Positions 8,546 to 16,218 are shown, numbered from the stretch's first letter. The stretch is DNA of 64,000 bases from Qaidamihabitans albus (GCF_016464705.1 NZ_JAEHOB010000001.1:372001-436000); one strand, 5' to 3'. The notes: generated by a model not told the origin, from the sequence alone. Made by a program: numbers and translations.

Positions 8546-8737
8546 ATGTACAAGTTCCCCGGCATGGGAATTGTGGTCGGGACCGGCACCGCGCAAGGCC
8601 TCGCGGTGACGGGCTTCGACTACGCGTGGTGGATCTTTTTCGGCATGGTCATGCTCATCGCCGGAGCGTTCCTGTTCCGAGTCGCCCAGCGACGAGGACG
8701 GCACACCCATGCATCGGCTCGACCGCAGCAGTCGTGA
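8546..8737 (+). CDS. Micro-protein consisting of an LAVTG sorting signal
   Basis: A 63-residue protein. An 18-residue Gly-rich head (MYKFPGMGIVVGTGTAQG) is followed directly by LAVTG (residues 19-23), one hydrophobic helix (about 26-46, YAWWIFFGMVMLIAGAFLF) and a basic tail with RRGRH. This is the exact layout of a cell-wall sorting signal, here of the LAxTG kind used by class E sortases, but without a signal peptide or any passenger domain. A GGGAGG ribosome site lies 12 bases before the ATG. The gene leads the rightward unit that includes the epimerase, opposite the operon with the sortase. It may be a membrane acceptor or anchor that the sortase cleaves to attach a polymer; that is inference. 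Confidence 0.75.
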   Translation: MYKFPGMGIVVGTGTAQGLAVTGFDYAWWIFFGMVMLIAGAFLFRVAQRRGRHTHASARPQQS

Positions 8738-8796
8738 CGCGATGGTCAGAAGAAACCGGAAACCCTGAGACATCGACGGCTTGAGAGGAACTCCTG

Positions 8797-9969
8797 TTGT
8801 TCAGTCAGGTCGCACTGCTGGCGGGTACCCGGCCCGAGGCAATCAAGGTCGCGCCGGTGGCGCTTGCGCTCGCAGATCATCCGGCAATGCGCCCACTGAT
8901 CGTGCATAGTGGACAGCACGAGGGGATGGTGGGTCAGGCGCTGGAGCCTTTCGGCCTCGCTCCTGATGTGGAGATCCCGGTGGAACGCCACAGGGGTAGC
9001 CAGTCCGAGCTGGTCGCGGCCCTGCTGCCTGCGTTGGACGACATGCTCGTCCAACGGCGGCCTGCGGCCCTGGTCGTTCAAGGGGACACCTCCACCACGG
9101 TCGCTGGGGCGCTTGCCGCGTTCTGGCGTGGCGTGCCGGTCGTGCACCTCGAAGCGGGGTTGCGCACCGGGAATCTTGACCTGCCTTTTCCGGAGGAGGG
9201 AAACCGGCAGATGATCTCCCGGATCGCCTCACTGCACCTGGCTCCCACGCCGGCGGCCGCTGAGGCGCTCCGTCATGAGTCGCCACCGCGCAGCCGGATC
9301 TCGGTTACCGGCAACACGGTCGTGGATGCCGTGCAGTACATCGCCGATGCCGACCTACCACCACGGAACTCCGAGCTGGCGGCACTCGAGCGCGAACCGA
9401 GCGTTCGTCGTGGGCGGCTGATGCTGGTGACCGTGCACCGCAGGGAGTCGTGGGGTGCGCCGCTGGACCGGGTCCTTACCGGCGTACTCGACATCGTCCG
9501 AAGGTACGACGATCTCTACGTGGTGCTGCCCACGCACCCCAATCCGGCCGTAGCGGCGCAGGTCAACCGGCTGCTGCGGGGCCACCCACGGGTGTTCGTG
9601 ACCAAACCGCTGGACTACCCGGACCTGATCCGCGTCCTGCGCCGCGCCGATCTCGTCCTGACGGACTCGGGCGGGATTCAGGAGGAAGCACCGACATTTG
9701 GTGTGCCGGTCCTGGTCGCCCGGGAGGTGACGGAGCGACTCGAGGCTGTTCATGCCGGCTGTGCATGGCTTGTCGGCACCAGTATGCGACGAATTGTTGT
9801 CGAGGCGGATCGTTTGTTACACGCGAGCTACCGATTCCCCGTCGAGAACAATCCATACGGAGACGGTAAAGCGGGCCTCCGTGTCGTGGACGAGCTCGAA
9901 ATGCTGCTCGATCCTGGCGCCGAGCCCGATGGTGCGGGATACCCAAACGACGTCGCGGCTTCGGCTTAG
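8797..9969 (+). CDS. wecB: UDP-N-acetylglucosamine 2-epimerase (non-hydrolysing)
   Basis: A 390-residue cytoplasmic enzyme that interconverts UDP-GlcNAc and UDP-ManNAc. Family motifs are all present: GTRPEAIKVAPV at the N-terminus, QGDTSTTVAGALAAF, HLEAGLRTG followed by PFPEEGNRQ, VTVHRRES, and the nucleotide-binding DSGGIQEEAP and NNPYGDGKA near the end. Length is normal. The start is TTG, with GAGAGGA about eight bases upstream. It follows the LAVTG micro-protein by 59 bp, and faces the GT2/sortase operon, so it most likely supplies activated ManNAc (or a derivative) for that locus. Being outside a teichuronic or enterobacterial-antigen cluster, its product's fate is inferred from neighbours only. 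Confidence 0.93.
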   Translation: MFSQVALLAGTRPEAIKVAPVALALADHPAMRPLIVHSGQHEGMVGQALEPFGLAPDVEIPVERHRGSQSELVAALLPALDDMLVQRRPAALVVQGDTSTTVAGALAAFWRGVPVVHLEAGLRTGNLDLPFPEEGNRQMISRIASLHLAPTPAAAEALRHESPPRSRISVTGNTVVDAVQYIADADLPPRNSELAALEREPSVRRGRLMLVTVHRRESWGAPLDRVLTGVLDIVRRYDDLYVVLPTHPNPAVAAQVNRLLRGHPRVFVTKPLDYPDLIRVLRRADLVLTDSGGIQEEAPTFGVPVLVAREVTERLEAVHAGCAWLVGTSMRRIVVEADRLLHASYRFPVENNPYGDGKAGLRVVDELEMLLDPGAEPDGAGYPNDVAASA

Positions 9970-10227
9970 CGTCTCGCACTCCGCCACAACTCAGTCGAGG
10001 GAGCTCGGCGGGTGGGCGCCGTCCGAAATCGAGGAGGTGAATTTCAGTTCTTCCTGACTTTCATTCATCGTGGTAGTCGTCACGGCGACCCCGGCCGCTG
10101 TCCCGGATCCCGAACCGGGGACAACGGTGGTCTGCCAGCCATCTGTTTGCTCTGCCGTCCTTCGACGGTAATCGAGTCCCGCTGTGTCATTCGAGATGGC
10201 GGGTATTAAGGAAAGGAATTCCTCGCA

Positions 10228-11013
10228 ATGAAGATTATGCGTCGTGTGGCCACAGTGGTCGCTGGCATCGCAGCGGCCAGCGCGGTCGGTGCGGTCGTCG
10301 CTCCGACCGCGATGGCCAACTACCCCCGTCCCGTGGGGGTCGAAGGCTGTGAATGGTCGACAGCTCCGAAGCAGGGTGTCGAGGGTCTGCTGTGGGGTGC
10401 GGCCTACGGTCCCTCGGGCTCGCAGAACCACTACGTGTACTGCAACCCTGCCTCGGGTGCGGCGGGTGCGCCAACAGCTGACGTCGCTCCGACCGCTCCG
10501 ACGGCCCCGACCGCTCCGACCGCCCCGACGGCCCCGACCGCTCCGGTTGCTCCGGCCGGACCAGCGACCCAGGTGATGACCGAAGCGGCCACCGCTCCAG
10601 CCACGGTTGACAGGACGCTGGCGGAGGTCGGCGCGCAGGCGGCACCGCTGACGGCCGCCGTGAACGACGTGGCGCCCCAAGAAGCGGCACCGCAGCAGGC
10701 CGAGTCACAGGAAGCGAAGGCGCAGGAAGCGGTCGTCGGAACTGCGAAGGATGCGGTCTCGTTGACCGCGCTGACCGAGGCGGTGCCTCAGGACGTGCTC
10801 CCGGAGGCATCCCCCGAACAGGCCGTCACCGAGATGGTCACCAAGGCCGCTGCTCTGGAGTCCGAGCCGGCAGCTTCGACGGTGCCGGCGGTTTCCGCGG
10901 CGCCGGGCGTTGACGCTGTCACCAGCCCGCTCTCCGCGGTGAAGGAAAGCGTGGACCTGGCCACGAAGCAGCTGGGGATTGGCTCCCTGCCTGTTTCGAC
11001 GCCGTCTATCTGA
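10228..11013 (+). CDS. Secreted protein with conserved head and Ala/Pro-rich tail
   Basis: A 261-residue exported protein. A Sec signal peptide (MKIMRRVATVV..., cleavage near TAMA-N at about residue 30) leads into the same block as the protein at 603-887: EGCEWSTAPK, GVEGLLWGAAYGPSG, YCNPASGAAGA, with two conserved Cys. After that comes a proline-rich stretch of seven or so TAP units (about residues 89-112), then a low-complexity Ala/Glu/Val region of about 150 residues with no recognisable fold, ending LPVSTPSI. Such tails often span the cell wall or carry glycans. No anchor or LPxTG is seen. An AAGGAAAGG ribosome site precedes the ATG; a hairpin at 11029-11064 follows. Function unknown; the duplication around the sortase locus suggests it is part of that system. 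Confidence 0.8.
   Translation: MKIMRRVATVVAGIAAASAVGAVVAPTAMANYPRPVGVEGCEWSTAPKQGVEGLLWGAAYGPSGSQNHYVYCNPASGAAGAPTADVAPTAPTAPTAPTAPTAPTAPVAPAGPATQVMTEAATAPATVDRTLAEVGAQAAPLTAAVNDVAPQEAAPQQAESQEAKAQEAVVGTAKDAVSLTALTEAVPQDVLPEASPEQAVTEMVTKAAALESEPAASTVPAVSAAPGVDAVTSPLSAVKESVDLATKQLGIGSLPVSTPSI
10486..10554 (+). repeat. Tandem 9-base Thr-Ala-Pro codon repeat
   Basis: About seven near-identical units of the kind ACGGCCCCG/ACCGCTCCG encode consecutive Thr-Ala-Pro triplets inside the secreted protein. Synonymous variation between units shows it is translated and selected as protein; unit number could vary by slippage. Confidence 0.7.
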
Positions 11014-11028
11014 TCCAGAGCCGAGTCG

Positions 11029-11064
11029 AATCGGGGCGTGGGGACTTGTCTCGACGCCCCGATT
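11029..11064 (+). terminator. Hairpin after the secreted-protein gene
   Basis: Arms AATCGGGGCGT (11029-11039) and ACGCCCCGATT (11054-11064) pair perfectly over 11 bases, 15 bases after the stop at 11013. No T-run. It lies before the next rightward gene, so it probably insulates the two. Confidence 0.55.
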
Positions 11065-11092
11065 CTCGGTTAGCTACCTCGATGGAACAACG

Positions 11093-11707
11093 ATGGTGCG
11101 AGTCCTTGCTGGCCAAGGCGTGCGGTTCCGGCCGAGTACGCTGCCCGTACTCGTGCGCAGCTTTGTCGCTCCCGTGCCGTGCGAGCACGAGAAGTGTGAG
11201 CGGCGGTGTTCCTACTGCCTCCGGCCGGGCGTTGCGCTGAGCCAGGCCGGAAGAGACCGTTGGGTCTCGTTCTGCGCCGAGCACGACAGCAACCACCGAT
11301 GGTTGTGTGACCCGGCGACCCGGACCTGGTGGTACCTTCCGCCACCGCTGGTCAACGATCAACGATCGTGGTGGTACCTCCGGTACCACGTCGACGGAAC
11401 CCCGGGCTGGGCGAAAGGTCTCTACCTGCATCGGCAGTCGGGCGATACGACGGTCGAGCTCGGCGTGGCGACGTTTCATCGTGCCCGCGTTGTGGCTGCG
11501 CGGTTCCTCCGGAGCCAGGCCAACCTTGCGGAGGGTCGGACGCGCGTAATGAAGTCCGATCTTGACGATGTCACGCGGGAGCGAGCTGGCCGGATGAGCG
11601 TCGAGGAGCTCACTGATCTCAGCCAGCAGGGGCGGCTGGAGATGCTCCGTGGTCGGTCGTTCGGCGGCGCGCACGACGTCGACCAGCCGGTAGAACTTTC
11701 GCTGTGA
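11093..11707 (+). CDS. WWYLPPPL-motif protein 1 (unknown function, Cys/His ribbon)
   Basis: About 204 residues. Seen: FVAPVP near the start, then CSYC ... FCAEH, a CxxC/CxxH pair that could bind zinc, then TWWYLPPPL, SWWYL and THRxHRAR-like helix FHRARVVAARFL. The gene at 12337 has the same order of motifs, so the two are paralogues and this strand is coding at least to about 11530. I chose the ATG at 11093 because its first residues (MVRVLAG) align with those of the paralogue. The last ~60 residues overlap a possible opposite-strand coding remnant, so the true end is less certain. I do not recognise the family. Confidence 0.6.
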   Translation: MVRVLAGQGVRFRPSTLPVLVRSFVAPVPCEHEKCERRCSYCLRPGVALSQAGRDRWVSFCAEHDSNHRWLCDPATRTWWYLPPPLVNDQRSWWYLRYHVDGTPGWAKGLYLHRQSGDTTVELGVATFHRARVVAARFLRSQANLAEGRTRVMKSDLDDVTRERAGRMSVEELTDLSQQGRLEMLRGRSFGGAHDVDQPVELSL

Positions 11708-12041
11708 CAGCGCCGGGGCCGCGTGTACCGGAACCAGACCGTGTTCGCTCAACCGGCGCCGCAGGACCTTCCCGCCACCGCGCCACGAAGGATCGATATC
11801 GCTGAGTACCCGTCGCAGCAGCGCGTTGTGCAACCTGTCGACACCGAGGATGGAGAAGGCGGTGAGCACGTTGTCCAGCAGTGACGTTTCCGGACCAGCC
11901 TGGAATCGGTCGTCGAGCTGGGTCAAGACCCCCAGGGGCTCGACGATTGTCTCCAGAACGAGGCTTCTCAGCTCTTCGGCAGAGGCAGGCTGGGCGCGTT
12001 TGCCGTCGCAGGCGGAGGCCCTTGCGGCTCCTTAACGGCAA
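11530..12041 (-). pseudogene. Possible 5'-truncated coding remnant
   Basis: On the minus strand, from a stop at about 12041 down to about 11530, one frame reads like real protein: segments such as LRSLVLETIVEPLGVLTQ, LLDNVLTAFSILGVDR and LRRVLSDIDPSWRGGGKVL. There is no ATG or GTG upstream in frame, only a TTG at 11926, and beyond about 11530 the frame turns into a shadow of the opposite WWYLPPPL gene. I read it as a gene whose 5' end is lost, or one starting at the TTG. No family is recognised. Low certainty. Confidence 0.3.
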
Positions 12042-12336
12042 CCATCACGCGAGTGCCGGCAGGAAGGACATTCCAATGCGGACATTCCTGGGCCGTCTCC
12101 AGGCCACAGTGGTCGTGGTTGCCGATTGCCATTCCCGTACCAGCTCCACCGTCGCGCTCGGGTATGTCTCCTTGATACTCAGGCCCGTACTGGCCGGAAT
12201 GCCAGCTCGGGACAAGGCCGGGACCGCGATTCACGCAGCCAGGCAACGTCGGACGCATAAGGTAATCGGCGCGATTCATGGCCCAGAACCACGTGGCCAT
12301 GATCTCGGCACGCGAGTCGAGACTGTGGCCGAGAGG

Positions 12337-12816
12337 ATGAGGGTGGTTTTGGCCAGGTTGATCTTTTTGCAAAGCAACTGCCAGCCTACGCCGATGCCTG
12401 ACGCCGTCCTGTCGTTCGTCCCTCCTGTCCCGTACGACTCGGCAGCGTTCGGCTGGCATACGAATGGTTTTGACGGACGTTGTTCGCTGTGCCTGTTGCC
12501 TGCCGTGACGATGGCGCGGGCGGGAAGGCGAAGATGGCTCGCGTTCTGTGTCATGCACGACTGCCAGCGCAGGTGGGTGCGCGAACTCGGGAGTATCCGG
12601 TGGTGGTACCTGCCTCCGCCGTTGAGCAATGAAGGCGACTCATGGTGGTACCTGGATCATCATCCGGCAGGGCTCTACGGCGGCCGCGCAGGTTGGTACC
12701 TCCATGAGCGGCGCGGATTCAGAATCATAGAGATCCACGCCACGACGGCCCACCGTGCTCGCGCGATCACTGAATCATGCCTCGCGCGACTGTTCCTCAG
12801 CCAAGAGACCTCGTGA
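12337..12816 (+). CDS. WWYLPPPL-motif protein 2
   Basis: A 159-residue paralogue of the protein at 11093. Shared features in order: FVPPVP, a Cys/His cluster (CSLC ... FCVMH), RWWYLPPPL, SWWYLDHH, GWYLHERRG and a THRxHRAR-like C-terminal helix (TAHRARAITESCLARL). The frame is open further upstream, but similarity to the paralogue begins at the ATG at 12337, directly preceded by GAGAGG. The Cys pairs suggest a small zinc-ribbon protein. Its stop lies beside a hairpin (12810-12855) shared with the convergent HTH gene. Two copies within 1.3 kb, in less GC-rich DNA next to an excisionase-like gene, look like mobile accessory cargo. Function unknown. Confidence 0.6.
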   Translation: MRVVLARLIFLQSNCQPTPMPDAVLSFVPPVPYDSAAFGWHTNGFDGRCSLCLLPAVTMARAGRRRWLAFCVMHDCQRRWVRELGSIRWWYLPPPLSNEGDSWWYLDHHPAGLYGGRAGWYLHERRGFRIIEIHATTAHRARAITESCLARLFLSQETS

Positions 12817-12855
12817 GCGCTCAGCCGTGTTCTGGCGAAGCCAAGCGCTCACGAG
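12810..12855. terminator. Hairpin between convergent genes (divergent member of the CGTGAG repeat family)
   Basis: Arms CTCGTGAGCGCT (12810-12821) and AGCGCTCACGAG (12844-12855) pair perfectly over 12 bases and sit between the ends of two convergent genes, a natural two-way terminator. The outer CTCGTGAG/CTCACGAG and an inner GTTCT resemble the repeat copies at 19968, 36165, 47585, 54469 and 57824. Confidence 0.5.
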
Positions 12856-12863
12856 GCAGCGCG

Positions 12864-13145
12864 TCACACTAGGGGATGGCAACCTTCGGGCTTCGACGTC
12901 GCTTCGCGCTGTAGTGGCACCTTGTTCGCCTTGTCGTGTGTGGAGTTGGATGCTCCCCACGCGTCGACAGCAGCGGTCTGCCACAGCGGCGTGCACCCGA
13001 TTCGTATCGGTGTCGGAGCTTTGCCCCGAGAGACGTACGACGACCACGATCCAAGTTGGATCTCTATTCCGTGGTTCTCCCGGAGTCGCTCAACGACCTG
13101 CCTTCTGGTCAGCAAGTCTTCCGGTCTTAACTCACTACTTTCCAA
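12864..13145 (-). CDS. Excisionase/AlpA-like winged HTH protein
   Basis: A 93-residue protein whose first ~70 residues fit the small winged-HTH family used by excisionases and AlpA-type regulators: LLTRRQVVERLRE as the recognition-helix region, then a Trp-containing strand (LGSWSSYVSRGKAPTPIRIG) and PLWQTAAVDAW, the usual end of the wing. The only start seen is a TTG at 13145. It may control a nearby mobile element or simply local genes; no integrase is visible in the window. The tail beyond residue 72 is unremarkable. Confidence 0.65.
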   Translation of the reverse strand: MESSELRPEDLLTRRQVVERLRENHGIEIQLGSWSSYVSRGKAPTPIRIGCTPLWQTAAVDAWGASNSTHDKANKVPLQREATSKPEGCHPLV

Positions 13146-14160
13146 TTCGTGTCACCACTATCATGTAGAACGTTGGGTTGCCGCCTCGAGTCGTAAAAGT
13201 GCGCATCCTCGCCTCAGGATCAGCACGACTGAGGAAGCCTACGTTACGGAGTCAAGGTTATGCACGAGCCGAGCAGGTTCTGGTTCGGCCACGATTCGGC
13301 GCGGCCGAGAATTTACCTTCTCCCGCCTGAGACAGTCGTGGTTCGCTGGCGGACTCCTGTCGACGCACTCGGCCGTACACGTGGTCATTCCACGTCACCG
13401 GACGTCCCTGGTGTCGTGCCGTCGCGTGCGAACACGCCGGCAGGTCAGGAGCTGAGCACGATCCCTTTGGGTCCGACTGGCGGGAATCGAGTCGGTCGAA
13501 GGCTCCCTTCATCGGACAGGCCCAAATCCTGAGTGGTCCATGACCTGTGTGGGCCATGGTGGTGCTTCGGCCTCTATGCCCGTGAGACATGTCAATTCGC
13601 AACCCCAAAACAACGGTCGAACATCCCGTTCCGGAACTGTAGCAGGCGTCTCGTTGGTGTCGCGGTTTGCTTGACCATGAATATGGCGAGCTCATCAGCC
13701 AGTCTACGGAAGGAAGTGCGAGCCTCCGATATTGGTGACGTACGAAGTCAACCGAGGGACGGACGCGCTCCACACGGTTACTGTATGCGTTGCGGCCACC
13801 CCTGTAGAGCGTATTTCTGAGTGCAGTGTGTCGGCATTCACGTTTAGCCAAAGAGCATTTACTGGCAGGGCGTCAAGAAAGCTCGCCGTACCCGGATGAG
13901 GCGTGAGGGCCCGGTGGCGGTGCGGCACCACCGCGGTGGTCCCTGCGGTCGGATCGCTTGCTGAGCGATACGCGGTTCGGTGGTCATTGACCGCTTGGAG
14001 GAAGCGGTAACGTCCTCGTTCATCAGTTAGGGCGTTTCGCTTGGCCGTGCAGGTTCGTCACGTGGGCGCCGCAAAGGGGCTCGACGATGGGCGATTGGTG
14101 TCCCTGGGACGGGACTGGCATCGATTTTATCGTCAGGTCGCAAACGGGCAGGAGGTTGAA
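13146..14160. other. About 1 kb without a supported gene
   Basis: Open frames exist on both strands, but none has a plausible start, protein-like composition or recognisable motif. The base composition is visibly lower in GC than the rest of the window. This looks like degraded accessory DNA; the part next to 13145 should contain the promoter of the HTH gene. Confidence 0.5.
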
Positions 14161-14391
14161 ATGAGAGTCAGTTTTTCCCGATCGAGCGTCTCACTGGTTG
14201 CCGGTGCTTGCTGGCTTTGGCCTCGGCAGGCACGGCCGCCGCCAGTGTTGGCACCGCGACGGGACCGTCCGGCGTCGATGCCGGTCACGCGGTGGTAGCC
14301 AAGCAGAATCCGGATTGGCTGCAGCAGGCCCAGCAATGGGAACCGCAGTGGCAGCATTGGCAGGAGCAGTTCCAGCAAATGCAGCCGTAGT
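14161..14391 (+). pseudogene. Small secreted Gln/Trp-rich peptide gene, apparent 1-base frameshift
   Basis: The ATG at 14161, preceded by GGAGG, encodes MRVSFSRSSVSLVAG, a good signal-peptide start. The same frame then degenerates. One frame over, from about 14206, the sequence continues as CLLALASAGTAAASVG, a perfect hydrophobic core and cleavage site, followed by a mature peptide that ends NPDWLQQAQQWEPQW and QHWQEQFQQMQP at a TAG. Insertion of one base near 14205 would join the two into a ~76-residue secreted peptide. A strong terminator hairpin follows. So either the gene has a recent one-base deletion or the sequence has an error. No family is recognised. Confidence 0.55.
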
Positions 14392-14440
14392 GGTCGTGCA
14401 CGTGCCTTCCTGAAATTCGAGGTAGAGCCGCTGGACGTGG

Positions 14441-14478
14441 CTGGGTTCGGCGCGGACGGAACGCCGCGCCGAACCCAG
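14441..14478 (+). terminator. 15-bp hairpin after the secreted peptide gene
   Basis: Arms CTGGGTTCGGCGCGG (14441-14455) and CCGCGCCGAACCCAG (14464-14478) pair perfectly around an 8-base loop, 50 bases after the peptide's stop. Its presence supports the upstream region being a real transcription unit. Confidence 0.65.
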
Positions 14479-14596
14479 CGGTCACCGAATGAACCTCGGA
14501 GGTGCACACGATACGTCGGATCGTGCTTCGAGTCGGCTACTGGGAGGCCTGGGAAACAGAGGGCAGGCCCGCGCTGCGACAAGGGGGGTTGTGACA

Positions 14597-14909
14597 CACA
14601 GGTGCGTCGATACGACGTGCGAGAGCGTCGGGACTGTCCTCCGCAAACGTTGGCGAGTTGCCACACTGGCCGTCGGCTTGGGCCACTCCGGACAACTGGG
14701 ATGGTGTCGTGTGCGGTGCGCTCGGGAACGGGCGAGGTCTTCTCGGCGCACTGCACGACCTCGGCTCGGCGCGGGGTGAGCAGGGCGTAGGGCTGCATCA
14801 GACGATGATCGACGTCGCGGCCCTGTACAGCACGGCGTTTTACCTCCTCGGGCCGGTTGCGTCCACTCGCCGGACCCGGCATGACGGGCCACCGATGCCC
14901 TGCCGCTAG
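14597..14909 (+). pseudogene. Possible gene fragment upstream of tRNA-Lys
   Basis: After a stop near 14594, one frame has protein-like content up to 14909: WATPDNWDGVV, then LGALHDLGSARGEQGVGLHQ and TMIDVAALYSTAF. This resembles the helical 'W..P.W..LV...LG..R...G..L.....DV.AL' head of some actinomycete signalling proteins. There is no good start codon (TTG at 14658 at best) and no downstream domain, so I read it as the leftover of a larger gene broken next to the tRNA. Low certainty. Confidence 0.25.
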
Positions 14910-14921
14910 ACTGCTGACTAC

Positions 14922-14994
14922 GGGCCGTTAGCTCAATTGGTAGAGCTGCGGACTTTTAATCCGTAGGTTCCGGGTTCGAGCCCCGGGCGGCCCA
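14922..14994 (+). tRNA. tRNA-Lys (anticodon TTT)
   Basis: A full cloverleaf of 73 bases: acceptor GGGCCGT/GCGGCCC, D-arm GCTC-GAGC, anticodon arm GCGGA-CTTTTAA-TCCGT with anticodon TTT, and T-arm CCGGG-TTCGAGC-CCCGG. CCA is not encoded. It marks the boundary between the less GC-rich left part of the window and typical high-GC genes on the right. tRNA genes are common integration sites, but I did not find a second copy of its 3' end. Confidence 0.97.
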
Positions 14995-15609
14995 CAGGTT
15001 TTCGCAGGCCATGACGTTCTTCGCGGCAAGTTGTTCTGGCGCGGGGCAGTCGCGTAGCCACGACACTCTGGGAGCCGACTCGGAGACGCCGCCACGCCGA
15101 TGGTGAGGCCCGGCCGCGCTCGTCTAACCGCCCGTGTCGGCCTCCGGACGATCAGGTTCCCGGCTGGAAACGCCTCACCCGCAGGGCTACGCCAGCGCGC
15201 CGGGCCAGGGCGACTGTTGCGGCGGTGGTGACGGGCCCGACCAGCGCCTCCTGGCGCCGTTCGGACACCATACTGGCCGCGTCGTGGTCACCGGTCCCCT
15301 GCGTCATCTGCTACCGACACGTCGAACGACTTTGTTAGAACTCAACGATCGCTAGCAATGCGGCTGACGAGATCGTCACCTGAGCGCACGCCGGAAGCCT
15401 GCAAGCGCAGCATCGCGCCACGGGCCGGGTACCCCGACGTCGGCCGCCAGCGGAAGCCGTGCCACGCGCGGGGCGACCTGGGTGCCTGCCCCCAGACACG
15501 CGCCCAACGTCGTGGTCGTCCTCGAGAGTACGGCGCTCACTGTGGGTGAGGCACTCCCAGGAGAACCGGAGCCTTCCCGGCGCCGCGCCGCCACCGGAAG
15601 GTGAACCGT
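14995..15609. other. About 600 bases without a supported gene
   Basis: Between tRNA-Lys and the amidohydrolase pair I see only short shadow-like frames and no clear motif or hairpin. The final part carries a GGAAGG ribosome site (about 15596-15601) for the next gene. Confidence 0.5.
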
Positions 15610-16218
15610 ATGAACGATCACTCCACCTTCACGCGGTCCGATCTCGACGCCGTCCTGGCCGACGTCACGGTGCACGCCCTGGACCCCCTCGTCGGGACCG
15701 TGCACCACGCCGACATCCTCCTTGGCGGTGGCCTGGTGGTCGGCGTCGGGCCCGGCCTGATCACCGCGGCGGGGGACGACGGCGCCATCGTAGTCCGCGG
15801 TACCGGCACGACCGTCGTTCCAGCGGTCCTCGACGCCGGTGCCGTCCCGGCAGGGGTGCCACGCGGGACCGCGGCGGGCACGCTGGCTCCAGGCGCTCCC
15901 GCTCACCTCGCTGTCCTGGCCCGGACCGATGCACCAGACCTCGCTGCCGCCATGCACATCACCCTGACCGCACCACAGCATCTTCGCGCCGCCTTCCGTG
16001 ACGGGGTCCCGGTCTGGTGGCACGGCACTCCGGTCGACCCTCGACCCGCCGCTTCCGTCCCGGAGCTCACCGGCACCGCCGTGGACCCAAGCCGCAACGG
16101 CGTGGGCGTCGACACCAGCGGCTTCCTGCATCAGGAGCTGACTGCCGACGGCCGCTACCGGATCGACGGCGACCGCATCGACCACGCCGGCCACACCATG
16201 CGTAAGGAGAACCGATGA
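15610..16218 (+). CDS. Barrel-less amidohydrolase-related protein with Atu4866-like end
   Basis: About 202 residues from the ATG at 15610 (a GTG at 15601 is in frame; the GGAAGG site fits the ATG better). The first ~75 residues resemble the beta-sandwich head of amidohydrolases (VTVHALDPLVGTVHHADILLGGG). The next part, LAPGAPAHLAVLAR, matches the C-terminal sandwich strand (LxPGxxADLVVL). The metal-binding TIM barrel with its HxH is absent. The tail (ELTADGRYRIDGDRIDHAG) resembles the Atu4866 domain present in the next gene. Its stop overlaps the next ATG by four bases. It may be an accessory subunit, a binding protein or a deletion relic of its neighbour; coupling favours a retained role. 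Confidence 0.6.
   Translation: MNDHSTFTRSDLDAVLADVTVHALDPLVGTVHHADILLGGGLVVGVGPGLITAAGDDGAIVVRGTGTTVVPAVLDAGAVPAGVPRGTAAGTLAPGAPAHLAVLARTDAPDLAAAMHITLTAPQHLRAAFRDGVPVWWHGTPVDPRPAASVPELTGTAVDPSRNGVGVDTSGFLHQELTADGRYRIDGDRIDHAGHTMRKENR

Noticed and set aside
8390-8773. Minus-strand frame over the LAVTG gene
   Set aside because: The plus-strand LAVTG-helix-RRGR layout and its ribosome site are far more specific than the polar shadow on the other strand.
10486-10554. Short tandem repeats as a possible CRISPR array
   Set aside because: The 9-base units have no spacers and encode Thr-Ala-Pro inside a secreted protein. No CRISPR array or cas gene was seen in the window.
11006-11530. 3' part of the minus-strand frame at 11006-11926
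   Set aside because: The plus strand here encodes the WWYLPPPL protein, supported by its paralogue; the minus frame loses protein-like character.
13258-13851. 197-residue minus-strand frame
   Set aside because: No ribosome site, no motif, Arg/Ser/His-rich composition; treated as non-coding debris.
14922-14994. tRNA-Lys as a proven attachment site
   Set aside because: No integrase and no repeat of the tRNA 3' end were found in the window, so only a boundary is proposed.
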